Positions 1-7,671 of a DNA stretch of 64,000 nucleotides are shown here, one piece after another (the stretch's first letter is position 1; every line of letters starts with the position of its first letter). This stretch comes from Xylophilus sp. Its GTDB lineage: Bacteria > Pseudomonadota > Gammaproteobacteria > Burkholderiales > Burkholderiaceae_C. The position numbers were made by a program, and so were the translations under genes. The DNA is taken from assembly GCA_009914555.1 (NCBI GenBank), contig WNDY01000002.1, positions 151,011 through 215,010 on the forward strand, given 5' to 3'. Below the pieces are notes generated by a model. It was not told where the DNA came from. It ran no database searches and worked only from the letters and a program-made list of their open reading frames with translations.

Positions 1-150
1 GACCTGGATCTGGAAATACTCGTGCCGGTGCGGCAGCGTCAGCGCCGGCCGCCCGGCCTGGTCGCGGATGTAGAAGTCCAGCCGGTCGCTGCGGTCGGAC
101 ATGCCATAGGTACGGACGGCGGACGAAAGGGAACGGATGGCGGCGGCCAT
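1..150 (-). CDS. AraC-type transcriptional regulator, N-terminal fragment cut by window edge
   Basis: An open frame on the minus strand begins with ATG at 150 and runs off the left edge, giving 50 residues. The fragment contains LTLPHRHEYFQIQV, which resembles the beginning of the cupin-like sensor domain at the N-terminus of many AraC-family regulators; the helix-turn-helix part would lie outside the window. A second in-frame ATG at 102 (MSDRSDRLDF) is an equally possible start, because neither has a clear ribosome binding site. The family call rests on this short stretch only. Confidence 0.5.
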   Translation of the reverse strand, partial: MAAAIRSLSSAVRTYGMSDRSDRLDFYIRDQAGRPALTLPHRHEYFQIQV

Positions 151-186
151 GGCGCGATTGTGCGCGCGGCGCCCGCCATGGCGAAG

Positions 187-729
187 TCAGGATCCGGCCT
201 TCACCACCAGCCGGTTGTCCACCGAGGTCACCCCCTTGATACTCCTGGCGATGGTGGTCGCGCGGTCGCGCGCCTGCTCGCTGGGCGCCGGGCCGCCGAG
301 GGTGACCGCGCCGCCGTGCGCATCGACGTCGATGCGCAGGGCGCTCAGGTCCGGGTCTTTGGCCAAGCCGGCGGACACCTGGGCCTTGATGGCGATGTCG
401 TCGACCTTGTCGGCGATCTTGTCGTTGGTCTCGCGGGCGGACTGCTCCACGCGCGGCGCGTTCTCCTGGTAGGTGGCCTTGGCGTCGGCCGCTGCCTGCT
501 CGGTGCGGGCCTTGGCATCCGCTGCCGCTTCCTGGGCGCGCGCCTTGGCGTCGCTGGCGGCCTGCTCCGTGCGGGTGATCGCCGCATCGACCTTCTGGCC
601 GACGGTCGCGTTGTCGTGGCGGTCGCAGCCGGCCAGGCCGAATGCCGCGGCGGCCACGGCGATCACGGCCAGAACGCACGGGCCGTGGCTGCGGCGCAGC
701 GGGTCATCGTTGTTGTCGTAACGGGTCAT
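187..729 (-). CDS. BON-domain lipoprotein (OsmY-like)
   Basis: 180 residues. The N-terminus has a basic stretch, a hydrophobic segment and a lipobox ending FGLAGC near residue 35, so it is probably a lipoprotein of the cell envelope. A long Ala/Lys/Glu/Gln-rich helical linker (about 45-110) is followed by one BON domain (about 110-178, with ALRIDVDAHGGAVTLGG and GVTSVDNRLVV), a fold thought to bind phospholipid membranes, as in OsmY. Its start codon overlaps the stop of the upstream small gene by 4 bp, making it the last gene of a three-gene coupled operon with the csbD-like gene. An osmotic or envelope stress role is inferred from family and context. Confidence 0.8.
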   Translation of the reverse strand: MTRYDNNDDPLRRSHGPCVLAVIAVAAAAFGLAGCDRHDNATVGQKVDAAITRTEQAASDAKARAQEAAADAKARTEQAAADAKATYQENAPRVEQSARETNDKIADKVDDIAIKAQVSAGLAKDPDLSALRIDVDAHGGAVTLGGPAPSEQARDRATTIARSIKGVTSVDNRLVVKAGS

Positions 730-995
730 GTACGTGACTCCTCATGCCGTCGGTCGCTGCGGCGGGAACCGTCAGCCGGCGGTCGCCGCCGGGCTGCACC
801 CTTGTCGGGCTCCACCGGCTCCTTCACGGGGATGGCCGGTTCGCGCGGCGGCGCCTTGACCGGCGTGCTGCGCTCGTTGTCGTCTTGGTCGTCCTCAGGC
901 TTGGGGTGGGTGCTCCGGGCCACCGCCCGGCGGGCATCGTCCGCCAGGCGGCGCCGCTGCGCCAGTCGCGCATGGGCGGCGGGGCGCATGGCCAT
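726..995 (-). CDS. small hydrophilic hypothetical protein
   Basis: 89 residues, strongly charged and without membrane segments: Arg/Ala-rich at the N-terminus, then a Pro/Lys/Glu stretch containing PVKEPVEPDKG, then an Arg/Ser-rich tail. It looks disordered and matches no family I know. The case for a real gene is position: its ATG (995) overlaps the csbD stop as TGATG, and its own TGA overlaps the next ATG as ATGA, so all three genes would be translationally coupled. Function is unknown; co-expression with a stress-type operon is likely. Confidence 0.55.
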   Translation of the reverse strand: MAMRPAAHARLAQRRRLADDARRAVARSTHPKPEDDQDDNERSTPVKAPPREPAIPVKEPVEPDKGAARRRPPADGSRRSDRRHEESRT

Positions 996-1195
996 CAGAG
1001 GTCGTCCGCGGCCTTCTTGATGCTGTCCTTGGCGTTTTCCTTCACGTCGCCATAGGTGGACTGCACCTTGCCGGCCGCCTGGTTGGCGCGGCCCTCGTTC
1101 TTCAGGGACTCGCTGCCGACGACTTTGCCGGCCACTTCCTTGACCTTGCCCTTGACCTGTTCGGCGCGTCCTTCGATCTGGTCCTTGTTTGCCAT
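995..1195 (-). CDS. CsbD-family stress protein
   Basis: 66 residues, full length for the CsbD family. MANKDQIEGRAEQVKGKVKE at the N-terminus and the second repeat KNEGRANQAAGKVQSTYGDV are typical. These small, Lys/Glu-rich, probably helical proteins are induced by general stress in many bacteria (sigma-B in Bacillus); their biochemical function is not settled. A purine-rich AAGGAA precedes the ATG. First gene of a coupled operon with a small hypothetical gene and a BON lipoprotein gene, and divergent from the SulP transporter. Confidence 0.9.
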   Translation of the reverse strand: MANKDQIEGRAEQVKGKVKEVAGKVVGSESLKNEGRANQAAGKVQSTYGDVKENAKDSIKKAADDL

Positions 1196-1401
1196 GATGC
1201 GTTCCTTTCGGTTTCGTTGCGGAGAGGGGGCATGGAACCGCGGCCGCAGGCCGCCGCTTCCATGCAGGGCACTCTAGGCCGCAGCCCACGGCCGAGCGGT
1301 CGGACGCCACTGAAACAGGTGTAGGACAAGCTTCGGCGCTGTGCTAAGTTTGGACCGCCTCTCCTCTGCCCGCCGCGCGCCCCACGCGGCCCCGCATCCC
1401 G

Positions 1402-3099
1402 ATGCCCCTCCTTCCGCGCTCCCGGCCTGCGCTGCGGCGCTGGCTTCCCTTCCTCGCCTGGCCGCGGCTCACGCGCGGGCTGCTCGCCGTCGAACTCACC
1501 GCAGGCATCACCGTCGGCCTGATGCTGGTGCCGCAGGGCCTGGCCTATGCGCAGCTGGCCGGCATGCCGGCGGTGACCGGCATCTACGCCTGCCTGGCGC
1601 CGGCGCTGGTCGCCGTGCTGTGGAGTTCGTCGCACCGGCTCGGCGTGGGGCCGACGGCGCTGACCAGCCTCCTGGTCGGCGCTTCGCTGGCCGAGCTGGC
1701 CCAGCCCGGCAGTCCGCAGTGGATCGCGCTGGCGGTGTGGCTGGCGCTGATGTCGGGCGCGGTGCAGCTGCTGCTGGGCGCCGTGCGCTTCGGCTGGCTG
1801 CTCAACATCATCACGGCACCAGTGCTCGCCGGGTTCACGCAGGCGGCGTCGATCCTGATCTTTGTCTCGCAGCTGCCGCCGCTGGTCGGCCTGCGCGGCG
1901 AATTCGACACGCTGCTGGCGCATCCGGACTTCCACCTGCCGGACACGGCCTTCGGCCTAGGCGGACTGGCGGCGCTCATTCTGCTGCGCCGCTGGCGGCC
2001 GCGCTTTCCGGCCGCGATGGCGGCGGTGGCGGTAGCCGCGGTGGTCAGCTGGGCGCTGGACTACGCCCAGGGCGGCGGCGCCGTCGTCGGCACCGTGCCG
2101 GCCGGGCTGCCCGCGCCGTCGCTGCCGCCGGCATTGCCGCGCCACCTGCTGGGCGCGCTCGTGATGCCGGCGCTGGCGATCGCGCTGGTGAGCTTCCTGG
2201 AGACGGCCTCCAGCGCCAAGGTCGACACGCGCCTCGCCGGCCGCCAGTGGGACGAGAACCAAGACCTGATCGGCCAGGGCCTGTCGAAGCTGGCCGCAGC
2301 CTTCAGCGGCAGCTTCCCGACCAGCGCGTCGTTCTCGCGCTCGGCGCTGAACCTGCATGCCGGCGCGCGCAGCGGCTGGGCCACGCTGTTCGCCGTGGCG
2401 CTGGTGCTGGCGGTGCTGCTGGTGGCCACGCCCGCGCTGTACTACGTGCCGCAGCCTGTGCTGGCCGCGCTGGTGGTGGCCGCGGTGACCAACCTGTTCA
2501 ACCCGTCGGAGGTGCTGCGGCTCGCGCGCATCTCGCGCGTGGAGGCCGCCACCTGGGCCGTGACCTTCGCACTCACGCTGGTCACCTCGCCGCAGCTGTA
2601 CTGGGGCGTGCTCGCGGGCATCCTGATGAGCCTGTCGCACTTCCTCTACCTGCGGCTGCATCCGCGCATCATCGAGGTGGGCCTGCATCCGGACGGCAGC
2701 CTGCGCGACCGGCACCTGTGGCAGCTGCCGCCGCTGGCCGGGCGCCTCTACGCGCTGCGCATGGATGCGGAGCTGGACTTCGCCTCGGCCGCGGCGCTGG
2801 AGCGCAACGTGGCGGCCCACATCGACGCGCATCCGCGGACCGCCCACGTCTGCCTGTTCGCCCAGCCGATCAACCGGATCGACGCGACCGGCGTGGAGGC
2901 CTTCGCCCGCATCCGCACCCTGCTCCACGAGCGCGGCATCGCCCTGCACGTGAGCGGCCTGAAGCTGCCGGTCGACACCGTGCTGCGCGGCGCCGGCGAG
3001 CTGCCCGACGGCCCGCTGCTGCACCTGTACCGCACCGACATCGAGGCGCTCGGCGCCCTGGCCCGGCTGGACGCCATGAAAGAAGGCGGCGCAACATAA
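1402..3099 (+). CDS. SulP-family inorganic anion transporter with STAS domain
   Basis: 565 residues, about the usual SulP length. Residues about 25-420 carry many hydrophobic segments, starting with the SulP signature region (GITVGLMLVPQGLAYAQLAG). Residues about 430-555 form a cytoplasmic STAS domain (AHVCLFAQPINRIDATGVEA). Members move sulfate, bicarbonate or other anions across the inner membrane; the substrate cannot be read from sequence. The sulfurtransferase gene begins 7 bp after the stop, so they are probably co-transcribed, which makes sulfate or another sulfur anion a reasonable guess. ATG at 1402 lies just before the predicted first helix. Confidence 0.9.
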   Translation: MPLLPRSRPALRRWLPFLAWPRLTRGLLAVELTAGITVGLMLVPQGLAYAQLAGMPAVTGIYACLAPALVAVLWSSSHRLGVGPTALTSLLVGASLAELAQPGSPQWIALAVWLALMSGAVQLLLGAVRFGWLLNIITAPVLAGFTQAASILIFVSQLPPLVGLRGEFDTLLAHPDFHLPDTAFGLGGLAALILLRRWRPRFPAAMAAVAVAAVVSWALDYAQGGGAVVGTVPAGLPAPSLPPALPRHLLGALVMPALAIALVSFLETASSAKVDTRLAGRQWDENQDLIGQGLSKLAAAFSGSFPTSASFSRSALNLHAGARSGWATLFAVALVLAVLLVATPALYYVPQPVLAALVVAAVTNLFNPSEVLRLARISRVEAATWAVTFALTLVTSPQLYWGVLAGILMSLSHFLYLRLHPRIIEVGLHPDGSLRDRHLWQLPPLAGRLYALRMDAELDFASAAALERNVAAHIDAHPRTAHVCLFAQPINRIDATGVEAFARIRTLLHERGIALHVSGLKLPVDTVLRGAGELPDGPLLHLYRTDIEALGALARLDAMKEGGAT

Positions 3100-3106
3100 T
3101 GCGCCC

Positions 3107-4018
3107 ATGCCGACCCCCTACACGACCCTGATTTCGCCCGAGGAACTGCTGCCGCTGCTCCACGGCCCCACGCCGCCTGTGGTGTTCGACGCGAGCTTCG
3201 ACCTCGCCCGCCCCGAATGGGGCGAGCAGCAGTACCTGGACTCCCACATCCCCGGCGCCATCTACGCGCACCTGGACCGCGACCTCAGCGCGCCGCATGG
3301 CGCGCCCGGCGCCCATGGCACGGTCGCCGTGGCGCACGAAGGAGCCGACCAGCCCGCCTCCGGTGGCCGCCACCCGCTGCCGAGCCGCGAGCGCTTCGCC
3401 GAATGGCTCTCCAGCATCGGCTTCTCCAACGACCGCCAGGCCGTGGTCTACGACCGCAACGGCGCCAACTACTGCGGCCGCCTCTGGTGGATGCTCAAGT
3501 GGGCCGGCCACGATGCGGTGGCCGTGCTCGACGGCGGCTTGCAGGGCTGGCAGGCCGCGGGCGGCGCAGTGCGCGGCGGCGCGGAGCCGGCGCACTTCCA
3601 GGCCCACTTCGAGCTGCGCCCACCGCTGCGCCGGCTGGTCACCGCAGGCGAGGTCGAGGCCGCCCTGGGCGGCGCCGGCCAGACGGTGGTGGACGCGCGC
3701 GGCGGCCCGCGCTTTCGCGGCGAGGTCGAGCCGCTGGACCCGGTGGCCGGCCACATCCCCGGCGCGCTGAACCGCCCGTTCACCGAGAACCTCGGCCCTG
3801 ACGGCCGCTTCAAGCCCGCGGCGCAGCTGCGCGCCGAATTCGAGGCGCTGCTGGCCGGCCGTGATCCGGCCACGGTGGTCCACCAGTGCGGCAGCGGGGT
3901 CAGCGCGGTGCCGAACGTGCTCGCGCAGGAGCTCGCCGGCCTCGGCCAGGCCGGCCTGTTCGCCGGCAGCTGGAGCGAATGGTGCAGCGTGCCGGGGCGG
4001 CCCGTGGCCAAAGGATGA
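3107..4018 (+). CDS. sseA: two-domain sulfurtransferase (thiosulfate/3-mercaptopyruvate type)
   Basis: 303 residues with two rhodanese domains: an inactive N-terminal one (about 8-140) and a catalytic C-terminal one (about 160-298). The active-site loop is CGSGVSA with Cys at 261. CGSGVTA-type loops are usual for 3-mercaptopyruvate sulfurtransferases, while thiosulfate enzymes more often have CRKGVTA, so MST activity is favoured. The enzyme transfers sulfane sulfur to acceptors such as cyanide or thiols in the cytoplasm. Follows the SulP gene by 7 bp. A strong hairpin belonging to a dispersed repeat starts about 17 bp after the stop and may act as transcription terminator. Confidence 0.85.
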   Translation: MPTPYTTLISPEELLPLLHGPTPPVVFDASFDLARPEWGEQQYLDSHIPGAIYAHLDRDLSAPHGAPGAHGTVAVAHEGADQPASGGRHPLPSRERFAEWLSSIGFSNDRQAVVYDRNGANYCGRLWWMLKWAGHDAVAVLDGGLQGWQAAGGAVRGGAEPAHFQAHFELRPPLRRLVTAGEVEAALGGAGQTVVDARGGPRFRGEVEPLDPVAGHIPGALNRPFTENLGPDGRFKPAAQLRAEFEALLAGRDPATVVHQCGSGVSAVPNVLAQELAGLGQAGLFAGSWSEWCSVPGRPVAKG

Positions 4019-4026
4019 TCTGGCGT

Positions 4027-4080
4027 GGGTATACGCCCATAGCGCGCTTCGGATACGCGCTGTGGGGCAATACTGGCCCC
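4027..4080. repeat. dispersed palindromic repeat, copy A (sulfurtransferase/flhD gap)
   Basis: The segment begins GGGTATAC and ends with an imperfect counterpart, CAATACTGGCCCC. Inside is an 11-bp near-perfect inverted repeat: CCCATAGCGCG (4036-4046) against CGCGCTGTGGG (4056-4066), separated by 9 nt, with one G-T pair. It shares the AGCGC...GCGCT core and GTATA-like ends with copies near 7.6, 19.7, 27.2 and 37.4 kb. As RNA it would fold into a stable hairpin after the sulfurtransferase gene. Confidence 0.65.
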
Positions 4081-4283
4081 CATCAAGTCGACCAGCGGGG
4101 GCCGGCCATCTTCCCCTGGCATCCTATGCCGTGTAAGGCAAATTTCTAGGCCGGCCGCGCAAAACCAGACACCGCGCGCAGCCGAACCCCGACTTAATTT
4201 CCTTTTGGGGGTTCTTCACAATCCATTTCACCGGATCGCGCTGCGTTTTCCGGGCAACGGAACGGAAAAGGAAGGACCCTGCC

Positions 4284-4613
4284 ATGACCAGCGAACAGAT
4301 GCTTGCCGAGATCCGCGAAGCGAATCTCACCTACCTGATGCTTGCACAGAACCTGATCCGGCAGGACAAGGCGGAGGCCGTCTACCGCCTGGGCCTGAGC
4401 GAGGACTCTGCCGAGCTGCTCGGCTCCCTCTCCACCGCCCAGATCCTCAAGCTGGCCTCGGGCAACACCCTGCTGTGCCGCTTCCGCGTGGACGACGACA
4501 TGGTCTGGAACCTGCTGACCAACCACACGCCGGGCAACAAGGTCGGCAACGAGGCGACCAACCGCCTGCACGCCGGCATCCTGATGGCCAGCCGCGTCAG
4601 CGAAGTGCTCTGA
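4284..4613 (+). CDS. flhD: flagellar master transcriptional regulator FlhD
   Basis: 109 residues, full length. The family pattern is clear: EIREANLTYLMLAQNLIRQD near the N-terminus and LSTAQILKLASGNTLLCRFR in the middle. FlhD forms the FlhD4C2 complex with FlhC, which activates class II flagellar promoters with sigma-70. A good ribosome binding site (AAGGAAGG) precedes the ATG, and flhC starts 39 bp downstream. The 265-bp upstream region holds repeat copy A and presumably the flhDC promoter. A Cys in the position of the E. coli intersubunit Cys (LLCRFR) is kept. Confidence 0.95.
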   Translation: MTSEQMLAEIREANLTYLMLAQNLIRQDKAEAVYRLGLSEDSAELLGSLSTAQILKLASGNTLLCRFRVDDDMVWNLLTNHTPGNKVGNEATNRLHAGILMASRVSEVL

Positions 4614-4652
4614 CCTCCGTTCCTCCTTCCCGTTCCACACCACGAGCCGACC

Positions 4653-5207
4653 ATGCCCGCAGCCGCCTCCGCCACCGTCAAGAGCGTCCTCAACGAATCG
4701 CGCCAGATCGAGCGCGCCGCCCTGCTGATCCGCATGGGCGCCCGCATGCAGGTGCTCGAATCGGAGACCACGCTGTCCTACGAGCGGCTGATCCGCCTCT
4801 ACAAGGAGATCGCCGGCAAGTCGCCGTCGAAGGGCCAGCTGCCGTTCTCGACCGACTGGTTCCTGACCTGGCAGGAGAACATCCACTCATCGCTGTTCCT
4901 CAACATCCACGAATACCTGGTCAAGGGCGCGAGCCTGGACACGGTGGAACTGCTGACGAAGGCCTGGCGCCTCTACAACGAACAGGTGCAGGCCGCAGGC
5001 ATCGAGCCACTGCTGTCGTTCACGCGCGCCTGGCGCCTGGTGAAGTTCGTCGAGGCCAGCATGCTGACCCGCACACCCTGCTCGCGCTGCGGCGGCCACT
5101 TCGTGACCGAGATGTACGAGAACGCCAAGCACTACACCTGCGGACTGTGCAACCCGCCGGCGCGCGCGGGCAAGAGCAAGAGCGCCGGGGCGCTGATGCT
5201 GCACTGA
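4653..5207 (+). CDS. flhC: flagellar master transcriptional regulator FlhC
   Basis: 184 residues, usual length. Four zinc-binding cysteines are visible as CSRC (143, 146) and CGLC (163, 166) at the C-terminus, and the N-terminal helical region (LLIRMGARMQVLESETTLSY) is typical. Partner of FlhD in the class I flagellar master activator. In related genomes flhDC is usually followed by motA/motB or other motility genes; here it is followed by a 490-bp gap and an unrelated oxidoreductase, so the locus appears rearranged. Confidence 0.95.
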   Translation: MPAAASATVKSVLNESRQIERAALLIRMGARMQVLESETTLSYERLIRLYKEIAGKSPSKGQLPFSTDWFLTWQENIHSSLFLNIHEYLVKGASLDTVELLTKAWRLYNEQVQAAGIEPLLSFTRAWRLVKFVEASMLTRTPCSRCGGHFVTEMYENAKHYTCGLCNPPARAGKSKSAGALMLH

Positions 5208-5699
5208 GGCGGCGCGCCTCACGGGCCCGCATGGGCGACCGTCTGCGGCCCGCCACCGCGGCTGTGGACGACCCGAGTCGGCGCCGCAGATTCACTGAGA
5301 TTCGCGTTGCGCCTCCGGGGGCTTGGACGAAAGCCCCAGGACGCAGCAAGGCGCAGCCATGCCGCGTGAAAACCCGGGCCGTCGCGTTTCCTGTGACGCC
5401 GCTCAGAACCACCAGCACGATGAACGCCTGCGCAGATCGGCGCGTCAACGCCGGTCAATCTGCGCAGCAGCGTCCGCACGTCCGCGGCCAGCGGTCGCGC
5501 AGCGACGCTCCTGCAGCACGGCCGAGTGGTTTTCTTACAGAATCTGCGCTGGGCCGCGCCTTCAAAAGGCCGGCCGAAGCAGCCTGTGCCTTGGCGCAGG
5601 CAAGCTATCTCTCAAAGTCGCAAGGCGGTGCGCCGGCATCATGCCGACCATGTTCCGCGGTCTTGAAGTCCAAGCTGCATTGAACATGAAGGGCCCTTT
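5208..5699. other. 492-bp gap without a convincing gene
   Basis: Short open frames cross this stretch but none has a recognisable protein pattern or a good start. The one structured element is a 40-nt inverted repeat at 5428-5467. GC content looks lower than in neighbouring genes, mainly in the second half, which fits imported or decaying DNA. The promoter of the oxidoreductase gene at 5700 must lie here; a short AAGGG stretch sits just before its ATG. Confidence 0.5.
5428..5467. repeat. 40-nt imperfect hairpin
   Basis: Perfect 10-bp arms CTGCGCAGAT (5428-5437) and ATCTGCGCAG (5458-5467). The stem continues inward with CGGCG/CGCCG around the six-base loop CGTCAA, interrupted by a 4-nt bulge on the right side. 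No T-tract follows, so an intrinsic terminator is not obvious. It does not share the AGCGC core of the dispersed repeat family. Confidence 0.55.
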
Positions 5700-6665
5700 A
5701 TGAACACCAAGACCGTCCTGGTCGCCGGAGCGACCGGCACCCTGGGCACCCACATCGTCGGTGCGCTTCTGCAAGAGGGCGCCCATGTCAGGGCGATGGT
5801 CCGCGCGACGAGCGACCGCAGCCGCCTCGAAGCCCTCGGCGTGACGGACTTCGCGGTCGCCGACCTCAACGATCGGGCGTCGCTGGATCGCGCGCTGGCG
5901 GCCGAGCCCGGGGTCGCGGCCGTGGTCTCCAGCGCGGCAGGGTCCACTGGCCACTCCGCTCGCACGAAAGGCAACAGCGCGAAGACGGACACCGAAGGCT
6001 ATCGGAACCTGGTGGACGCGGCCCGGCACGCGAATGTGCCCAGATTCGTCCTGATCTCGATTCTCGAGTGCGGCAAGGCCATCGGAGTGCCGCATTTCTC
6101 CGAGAAATTCGAGACCGAGAAATACCTGGCGACCACGCGCCAGCCATACATCGCCCTGCGCGCCGGAGCCTTTCTCGACCGGGCCAGGGATGTGGTGCCC
6201 GACCACCTGCGCAAGGGCGTTTTCCCCGATATTCTTCCTGGGGTGCCGATGGCGCTCGTGTACTCGCGGGACCTGGCCCGGTATGCGTCCCAAGCCGCCC
6301 TCCGGATTCCGGATTCCGCTCTGAACCGGAGCGTGGACATCGGCTGCGACGTCCCGGCCACCGGCGAGAGGGTGGCCGCCGCTTTCACCCGGGTGCTGGG
6401 ACGGCCGATCGTGGCCAGGCCGGTCTTTCCGCGCATCCTTTTCACCGTGCTGCCATGGGTGGCCTGGGTCTCGCCGCGTCTGCGGGACAACCTCGCCGTG
6501 CTGAAGTGGCTGCGCAAGGGCGGCTACGTCAATCGCAATACCGGAGCGCAGAAGGAATTGTTCGGTGAATTGCCGACGATCGAGCAGACTGTGGCCCGGT
6601 ACTGCCGTGACAAGGGATTGGTCCCCGGACCGGGAGAAGGCGCAGCCGTACCTGCGGTTTCATGA
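5700..6665 (+). CDS. NmrA-like atypical SDR, NAD(P)-binding
   Basis: 321 residues. The N-terminus has an atypical-SDR nucleotide-binding motif, GATGTLG (residues 10-16), followed by VRATSDRSRLEALG, where the Arg could contact the phosphate of NADPH. The catalytic Tyr-x-x-x-Lys of classical SDRs is not evident; ISILECGKAI and FSEKFETEKYL occupy that region. NmrA/CC3-type proteins can be NADPH sensors or reductases acting on quinones, sugars or flavonoids; the substrate here is unknown. No functional link to the flanking flhDC genes is visible. Codon use seems a little less GC-extreme than in neighbours, compatible with acquisition, but this was not calculated. Confidence 0.8.
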   Translation: MNTKTVLVAGATGTLGTHIVGALLQEGAHVRAMVRATSDRSRLEALGVTDFAVADLNDRASLDRALAAEPGVAAVVSSAAGSTGHSARTKGNSAKTDTEGYRNLVDAARHANVPRFVLISILECGKAIGVPHFSEKFETEKYLATTRQPYIALRAGAFLDRARDVVPDHLRKGVFPDILPGVPMALVYSRDLARYASQAALRIPDSALNRSVDIGCDVPATGERVAAAFTRVLGRPIVARPVFPRILFTVLPWVAWVSPRLRDNLAVLKWLRKGGYVNRNTGAQKELFGELPTIEQTVARYCRDKGLVPGPGEGAAVPAVS

Positions 6666-6680
6666 CCCCGCTGCCAGCGG

Positions 6681-6990
6681 TCAGCGCAGCATCGACCGCA
6701 TGTTCGCGCCCATCGGCAGCACCAGCGGCTGGGCCGTGAGCACCGCCGCATCGGCCGGCCGCACCAGGCGCAGGCTGACATACACCGCCGTCGCCGCCAC
6801 CGCACAGGTGCCGACCACGACCGCCTGGACGCCCTGGGCCTGAGCCAGTCGCGCACCTCGCGCGACAGCAGCAGCTCGCCCTGGCCTTCGCGCACGGCGA
6901 AGTCGCGCTGCGCCAGCCGGCCGCCGGCCTGCTCGGCCACGCGCCGGGCGCCAGCGGCGCCGACTGCAGCAGCGCACGCCTTCTGCCGCG
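6681..6990 (-). pseudogene. flgO: flgO-like outer-membrane protein gene, truncated and frameshifted
   Basis: Two overlapping minus-strand frames together resemble the C-terminal half of the FlgO family. One encodes RVAEQAGGRLAQRDF and EGQGELLLSREVRD; the next encodes LAQAQGVQAVVVGTCAVAA, VYVSLRLVRPADAAVL and LPMGANMRSMLR. They join if one C is restored near 6848 (GACTGGCTC in place of GACCTGGCTC). The N-terminal signal region and the first half of the domain are missing, so it is probably decayed rather than a pure sequencing error. FlgO is associated with flagellar outer-membrane structures, which suits the nearby flhDC. Confidence 0.6.
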
Positions 6991-6997
6991 CAGACTC

Positions 6998-7522
6998 CTA
7001 GCGCTCCACCAGCGGCAGCACCGTCGCCGACACCGGCTCGGGGGCGAGGTACAGCGACACGTTCTCCGCCGGCACCGCGAACAGGTCGCTGGTGCGGGCC
7101 AGGTACCGGCCGTCGTTCTCAAGCGAGGTGGACACCAGCAGCTGGGCGCGGCGGCTGCCCGGCGACTGCAGCAGCTGCGTCTCGACCCGCAGTTCCACGC
7201 CCGTGGGCTCGACCGCCACGGCCACGCCGCGTTCGCGCAGCCGCGTGACCAGCAGGCTGCGCAGCCCCAGGTGGAAGGCCGAGGCGCCCGAGGGCACGAC
7301 GTGGATGGCCGGCGCGTCGGCCGGCCAGGCGCGGGTCTTGTTGGCCAGGCGGCGCGCGATGTCGTCGGCCAGCAGGTCCCAGCGCGGGATGACCGGCGCG
7401 GGCTCCACCGCTTCGGTGCTGGTGCCGCCGCCGGCCGGAGGCAGCGCGACGCAGCCGGCCAGCGCCAGCAGCGCACCGCCGGCCGCGAGGGTAGAGGAGA
7501 TGGATGTGCGCATGGCGCGCAT
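6998..7522 (-). CDS. lipoprotein of unknown function
   Basis: 174 residues with a lipoprotein signal peptide; the lipobox LLALAGC ends near residue 24. The mature part starts with a Pro/Gly-rich linker and then RWDLLADDIARRLANKTRAW, followed by a mixed alpha/beta domain. I do not recognise the domain. It lies immediately upstream of the flgO-like remnant on the same strand, so it may be a surviving member of a flagella-associated envelope operon. A second ATG three codons in (7513) could also be the start. Confidence 0.6.
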   Translation of the reverse strand: MRAMRTSISSTLAAGGALLALAGCVALPPAGGGTSTEAVEPAPVIPRWDLLADDIARRLANKTRAWPADAPAIHVVPSGASAFHLGLRSLLVTRLRERGVAVAVEPTGVELRVETQLLQSPGSRRAQLLVSTSLENDGRYLARTSDLFAVPAENVSLYLAPEPVSATVLPLVER

Positions 7523-7609
7523 GCTAACAAGCGCCGCAGCACCCGAGCCGGCGAACAGGGGCGGAATCGGCCGGCAGTTCGCCGCGCTGCAAAGCGGCTT
7601 GCTTCACAA

Positions 7610-7671
7610 ATACTCCTACACCTATCTTCTTACAGCGCCCTTCATTTGCTGACTTCAGCCATATACTCCCC
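7610..7671. repeat. dispersed palindromic repeat, copy B (overlaps yccS 3' end)
   Basis: On the minus strand the element starts GGGGAGTATATGGCT, contains GGGCGCTGTAAG and ends TAGGAGTAT. Its first 30 bp encode the last codons of the YccS-type protein (EYMAEVSK then stop), so the repeat supplies the end of that gene. Compared with other copies it keeps the outer GGAGTAT-type ends and the GCGCTGTA half of the core, but the second core half is lost. Confidence 0.5.

Noticed and set aside
22..1020. Long plus-strand open frame opposite the BON and small stress genes
   Set aside because: It is the antisense shadow of three minus-strand genes; the translation is Arg/Gly/Ala-rich with no family pattern, as expected in very GC-rich DNA.
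1957..3108. Minus-strand frame of 383 codons opposite the SulP gene
   Set aside because: Composition (Gln/Arg/His/Gly-rich) is typical of antisense shadows; the SulP frame has clear transmembrane and STAS patterns.
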